Shown here in pieces: positions 29,694 through 32,284 of a stretch of 32,284 bases of DNA. Position numbers and translations under genes: made by a program. Each line of letters opens with the position of its first letter. Position 1 is the stretch's first letter. The notes below the pieces were generated by a model, which was given only the letters and a program-made list of their open reading frames with translations, did no database searches and had not been told where the DNA came from. The DNA lies in the IMG/VR virus record IMGVR_UViG_3300044639_000321, positions 1 to 32,284 of that record. One strand, written 5' to 3'. Source of the DNA: a virus.

Positions 29694-30558
29694 CTATATA
29701 AACTTGGGTAATGTATTGGTGTGGTCTTATTTGATCCAGCAACTGTTTGCGCGGCATTGTTTCAATCAACTGTGCTACTGGGAATCGCAATGGCAACAAT
29801 TGTGGATGATTGAAATTTGGTAAGCCACGAGATTTAAAAAATTCATGGTGTTGATAATAATATGTTTGCATACTTTCTAATTTTTTTGCCACACGCTCGT
29901 GTGAATTTTCAAATAATCGCACTGCAAAATCTGCGCTGTAATGCTGGAATGGCTGAAATGCATCGTCGCCTATGTAGTTATCATTGTCGTGAGCAAGGTC
30001 TTCGAGTGGTTTACCTATTTCCGCATAATTGATACACACTGATCCAAATCCAGGGCGCATGTTTCCGTATTGGCTCATTTGTTCATTGGTTAGCTTTTTG
30101 GTTTTGGGCATGCCGTACCAGGTACAAGTGAATCGTGGCACTAAGTCTTTTATCGATTCACAACGATGCACTGCTAGATTTAATTCCGCCAAGGCCCGAC
30201 GAACTGTTAATGGAGCACGATGCCAAAAATCATGATCTTGCTGATCCAATAATCCGTGATATCTTTCAAATATGTTATGCAGATAATTTAAACAATCTTG
30301 ATCCCAGGTAAATTCACGATCAATAATGTGTTCATGGGCGTTGATTGTTGTAATACAGTCAATTATCATTCGTTCAGCACGTGATTGTTCTTGTTCTTGA
30401 GAATCAAATCCATGAAATCTGTCGGGGTGATCTAGTGGGTACGATTCCCGGGCACCCATTCTCTCAACCCAGGCACTGGCTATAGATGTTTGATGTATCT
30501 CAAAATCAAGTGTAAGAGCATTTATGCCGAGTTCGATGTGTAAGTATTGTTGAGCCAT
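29662..30558 (-). CDS. Hypothetical protein (298 aa)
   Basis: A 298-residue protein rich in His, Gln and Asp that starts MAQQYLHIELGINALTLDFE. Notable segments are DFWHRAPLTVRRALAELNLA, RFTCTWYGMPKTKKLTNEQM and RPGFGSVCINYAEIGKPLED. Many His are scattered (HEHII, HHEFF, HHSN at the end). I know no family for it. It is the first gene after the AAA+ gene terminator and has its own TTGACT-17-TATACT promoter whose -10 is five bases from the ATG. It overlaps uvsW by 32 bases, so it may be coupled with it. Confidence 0.72.
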   Translation of the reverse strand: MAQQYLHIELGINALTLDFEIHQTSIASAWVERMGARESYPLDHPDRFHGFDSQEQEQSRAERMIIDCITTINAHEHIIDREFTWDQDCLNYLHNIFERYHGLLDQQDHDFWHRAPLTVRRALAELNLAVHRCESIKDLVPRFTCTWYGMPKTKKLTNEQMSQYGNMRPGFGSVCINYAEIGKPLEDLAHDNDNYIGDDAFQPFQHYSADFAVRLFENSHERVAKKLESMQTYYYQHHEFFKSRGLPNFNHPQLLPLRFPVAQLIETMPRKQLLDQIRPHQYITQVYIDETMHHSNSR

Positions 30559-30563
30559 GCTGT

Positions 30564-30592
30564 AGTATATACTTATTGCTGCAAGAAGTCAA
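30564..30592 (-). promoter_or_regulatory. Sigma70-type promoter of the 298-aa gene
   Basis: On the minus strand TTGACT (30592-30587), 17 nt, TATACT (30569-30564). The first bases of the -35 are the T-run of the preceding terminator. The ATG is five bases after the -10, so the transcript would be leaderless. Confidence 0.75.
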
Positions 30593-30622
30593 AAAAACAG
30601 TCGCCTTTTTAGTGGCGACTGT
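30591..30622 (-). terminator. Rho-independent terminator of the AAA+ gene
   Basis: On the minus strand ACAGTCGCC, an 8-base loop, GGCGACTGT and seven T (stem 30614-30622 with 30597-30605). It ends the AAA+ gene transcript and overlaps the next promoter's -35. Confidence 0.95.
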
Positions 30623-30626
30623 GAAA

Positions 30627-30654
30627 TCTGGGCAGGAGCCAACCTAGGCCCAGA
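30627..30654 (-). ncRNA. sRNA-like 3' hairpin with anti-Shine-Dalgarno loop
   Basis: On the minus strand TCTGGGC, a 14-base loop, GCCCAGA form a 7-bp hairpin between the AAA+ stop and the terminator. The loop holds GGTTGGCTCCT (30644-30634), the exact reverse complement of AGGAGCCAACC (31700-31690), the ribosome binding site region of the same gene's GTG start. Hairpin plus terminator resemble a 3'-UTR-derived small RNA. Structure is read from sequence; regulation is inference. Confidence 0.5.
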
Positions 30655-30663
30655 AAACTCTTA

Positions 30664-31689
30664 TCATTGTGCTGGCTTCATGCAAGTTGTCTCTGCCATC
30701 AAGCGCCATTTTGCTGGAAAGCTCTTTACCAAGTCTGCCACTTTCAGCGCCATACGCAGGCTCATTTCACGTAGACGATTCTGGTTGGAGTTCATGAACT
30801 CAATGATGTCGTCTTGCTGGCACTGCTCAAAGTCGTAGTCTGCAAACAACACGCCATCGCTGGCAATTTGTTTGATACGCAGAATCTTGTCACGCATGGT
30901 GTCCAGAGTCAAGTCCAGGTAATGGCAACGACTCTGCAATGCATCCAGGTGATCCCGCAATTTCTGCGATTTCATTTTGTCAAACTTCAAGTTGGTGATA
31001 AAAATCACACTGCCTTTGAATTCAAAACTGTCTGGGATGCCTTCGCGGCGCAGGCTCGAGCTTTCTGATAACCAAGAAATCTTACGCTTCTTGCCTGAGT
31101 CCAAGGCACCTTTAAGCAAGTTCAATGCAACGTCATCCAACAGGATTGAGTCACAGTCATCAAACACCAGCACACAGTTTTCATCTGAGTACTTGTACAG
31201 AGTCTGATACAGGCCAATTGGGGTTGCTGAGCCTTTGACAACTTCTGCACGAAGTCGTTTGCCCGCCAGTTTGTCAAACATGGTGGCTTTGTCAATTTCC
31301 AACTCCACGCCAAAGCTCTTGCCCACGCCTGGAGGACCTGACACAATCATGGCACGAATGTCGCCGGCTGTGGCAGCCTTTGTCATGTCTGTAAGAATTT
31401 CAAAACGCTCGCGAATTCGAGCCATTGCTTGTTCTTCAGTTTCGACTGCTACCTGAGCCACGGGTGTTTGAACTTGTTCTGTCACAGCTTCTCCTGATAC
31501 CATTTCATAGTCTGAAATATTGTTTACACGAATGCGGATAGTTTCGGGGCAGTTGGGAAATGCCCCGTCATTTTGCACAGTCACATATCCACCCTTGACG
31601 CCAGTTTGAAATCCACTGACTAGTTTGAAAACGTTTCCGTTTACTTTTTTGTTACGATACTCACCACTAACGATTTGAATTGCACTCAC
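30664..31689 (-). CDS. AAA+ ATPase
   Basis: A 341-residue protein. Residues 1-60 form a beta-rich N-terminal domain (VSGEYRNKKVNGNVFKLVSG). An AAA+ core follows: Walker A GPPGVGKS (118-125), Walker B VLVFDDCD (173-180), sensor-like VIFITNLKF, and a C-terminal helical lid to residue 330. It starts at GTG 31689 with a strong AAGGAG site seven bases upstream. Its role is unknown; candidates are a remodeller of phage or host protein complexes or a replication factor. It has its own early-type promoter, a 3' hairpin complementary to its ribosome site and a terminator, making it a monocistronic unit. Confidence 0.85.
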   Translation of the reverse strand: MSAIQIVSGEYRNKKVNGNVFKLVSGFQTGVKGGYVTVQNDGAFPNCPETIRIRVNNISDYEMVSGEAVTEQVQTPVAQVAVETEEQAMARIRERFEILTDMTKAATAGDIRAMIVSGPPGVGKSFGVELEIDKATMFDKLAGKRLRAEVVKGSATPIGLYQTLYKYSDENCVLVFDDCDSILLDDVALNLLKGALDSGKKRKISWLSESSSLRREGIPDSFEFKGSVIFITNLKFDKMKSQKLRDHLDALQSRCHYLDLTLDTMRDKILRIKQIASDGVLFADYDFEQCQQDDIIEFMNSNQNRLREMSLRMALKVADLVKSFPAKWRLMAETTCMKPAQ

Positions 31690-31719
31690 GGTTGGCTCCT
31701 TTTTGTGCGTTAAAATAGT

Positions 31720-31748
31720 ATTATAGCAGAACTCTGAATAAAGGTCAA
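31720..31748 (-). promoter_or_regulatory. Early-type sigma70 promoter of the AAA+ gene
   Basis: On the minus strand TTGACC (31748-31743), 17 nt, TATAAT (31725-31720), with TGC before the -10. The spacer starts TTTATTCA like its two neighbours on the right. Confidence 0.9.
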
Positions 31749-31764
31749 ATGCGCTGAAGTGTTG

Positions 31765-31926
31765 TTAATAACGGGCGCTTAAGGCTGCTTTGTAGGCTAG
31801 CACAAACTTGTTAAAAGCGTCTTGCACTTCGTCATTCTGGTCTAGAAACATCTCGTTGAGTACAACCTGAACTTTAAGTGTTGCATTGTCTAAACGCTGT
31901 TCTTCTTGTGTCTGTAAATCTTGCAT
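31765..31926 (-). CDS. Small acidic helical early protein (53 aa)
   Basis: A 53-codon frame from ATG 31926 to TAA 31767-31765, with an AAGGA site upstream and its own promoter at 31953-31981. The product starts MQDLQTQEEQRLDNATLKVQ and continues as one long helix with FLDQNDEVQDAFNKFVLAYK. It could form a helical hairpin. Short early phage proteins like this often act on host factors, but no target can be inferred. Confidence 0.72.
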   Translation of the reverse strand: MQDLQTQEEQRLDNATLKVQVVLNEMFLDQNDEVQDAFNKFVLAYKAALSARY

Positions 31927-31952
31927 GGTGTTTCCTTTGTTGCTAAGTGTAT

Positions 31953-31981
31953 ATTATAACATTTCGGTGAATAAAGGTCAA
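31953..31981 (-). promoter_or_regulatory. Early-type sigma70 promoter of the 53-aa gene
   Basis: On the minus strand TTGACC (31981-31976), 17 nt, TATAAT (31958-31953), with TGT before the -10. The spacer differs at one base from the promoter at 32128-32156. Confidence 0.92.
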
Positions 31982-31987
31982 ATCCTG

Positions 31988-32101
31988 TTATTTGTTAGCT
32001 AGCCGTTTTATAATAGCAATAAACCAATGCTGGGCAAGAATTTCTTGGAATCTCAGCTCTGGGTTGTACCATTCACCAGTTTTGCGATCTTGTACCATCA
32101 T
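31988..32101 (-). CDS. Small early protein (37 aa)
   Basis: A 37-codon frame from ATG 32101 (tandem ATG ATG) to TAA 31990-31988. GGAG lies six bases upstream, and the promoter at 32128-32156 precedes it. The product starts MMVQDRKTGEWYNPELRFQE and ends in a hydrophobic-basic helix (HWFIAIIKRLANK). The gene fills the space between two promoters exactly. No family is known. Confidence 0.7.
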   Translation of the reverse strand: MMVQDRKTGEWYNPELRFQEILAQHWFIAIIKRLANK

Positions 32102-32127
32102 AATCAGCTCCTTTTTGCTATGTGTGT

Positions 32128-32156
32128 ATTATAGCATTTCGGTGAATAAAGGTCAA
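32128..32156 (-). promoter_or_regulatory. Early-type sigma70 promoter of the 37-aa gene
   Basis: On the minus strand TTGACC (32156-32151), 17 nt, TATAAT (32133-32128), with TGC before the -10. The TGA inside the -35 is the stop codon of the partial gene upstream. Confidence 0.92.
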
Positions 32157-32284
32157 TCGAAGCAGGCTGTGTAAACTGCTTCGCGTACAGCGGTGTCTAC
32201 TGCTTCGGCATAGACTTCTTCCAGTGCCAGTGCAGCCAGCATGGCTTGCACTGTGCCCCAGCTGAGTTGGCGTTGAAACTTCAG
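32153..32284 (-). CDS. Hypothetical protein, only C-terminal 43 residues in window
   Basis: An open frame enters from the right edge and ends in TGA at 32155-32153. The visible part reads LKFQRQLSWGTVQAMLAALA followed by LEEVYAEAVDTAVREAVYTA, an Ala-rich helical end. The stop is shared with the -35 of the next promoter, as at the end of the SWIM gene. The start and family are not visible. Confidence 0.55.
   Translation of the reverse strand: MKFQRQLSWGTVQAMLAALALEEVYAEAVDTAVREAVYTACFD

Noticed and set aside
1-32284. tRNA genes, CRISPR arrays, integrase or transposase genes
   Set aside because: I looked for T-loop and anticodon patterns, regularly spaced repeats and recombinase motifs and saw none that hold up.

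Overview
The window is a contiguous piece of the genome of a T4-like myovirus. The diagnostic genes are a gp41-type replicative helicase, a gp61-type primase, a UvsW helicase, class Ia ribonucleotide reductase (nrdA, nrdB) with a glutaredoxin, a PAAR spike tip, T4-type late promoters (TAAATA core) and many short conserved T4-like genes of unknown role. Genes are packed with ATGA or TAATG overlaps. All but one lie on the minus strand, so the window reads biologically from high to low coordinates. The betaproteobacterial style of the encoded porin and of the IscU suggests a host such as a freshwater or marine Burkholderiales or Methylophilales bacterium; this host call is inference.

Layout in the direction of transcription. 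(1) 32284-30664: three short early-type genes and an AAA+ ATPase. Four of the strong promoters in this stretch and near its end are near-copies of one sigma70-like element (TTGACC, 17 nt, TATAAT with an extended -10). An sRNA-like 3' module follows the ATPase. (2) 30558-25269: a protein of unknown function, UvsW, a possible clamp-loader small subunit, a zinc-finger protein, a short virion-like protein and a 186-residue miniature of the bacterial DNA polymerase III alpha palm. (3) 25277-24838: the only plus-strand gene and a fibre gene, driven by divergent late promoters. (4) 23762-20328: an SGNH hydrolase, primase, helicase and a small conserved gene. (5) 20304-15440: a protein combining a Pol-beta-type nucleotidyltransferase with a ligase-like domain, a probable abundant virion protein on its own late transcription unit, and several T4-like virion-associated genes. 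(6) 15383-13976: iscU and iscA behind a strong promoter, then a PD-(D/E)XK exonuclease. (7) 13951-5453: pectate-lyase-fold fibre, nrdA, a small membrane protein, a conserved protein, nrdB, small genes, a methyltransferase, a glutaredoxin, an Sm-like protein, PAAR and a 641-residue virion protein. (8) 3456-2578: an outer-membrane porin ending at a strong terminator. (9) 2485-1: a second early-type region with three more copies of the promoter element and small genes, including a SWIM zinc-finger protein.

Together the genes describe a phage that makes deoxynucleotides (NrdAB, glutaredoxin), replicates and recombines DNA (gp41, gp61, UvsW, exonuclease), and carries host-modifying genes (porin, IscU/IscA). 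Several start codons lie directly against the -10 box of an early or late promoter and have no Shine-Dalgarno sequence, so leaderless translation looks like a recurrent feature. No tRNA gene, CRISPR array, integrase or insertion sequence was seen.
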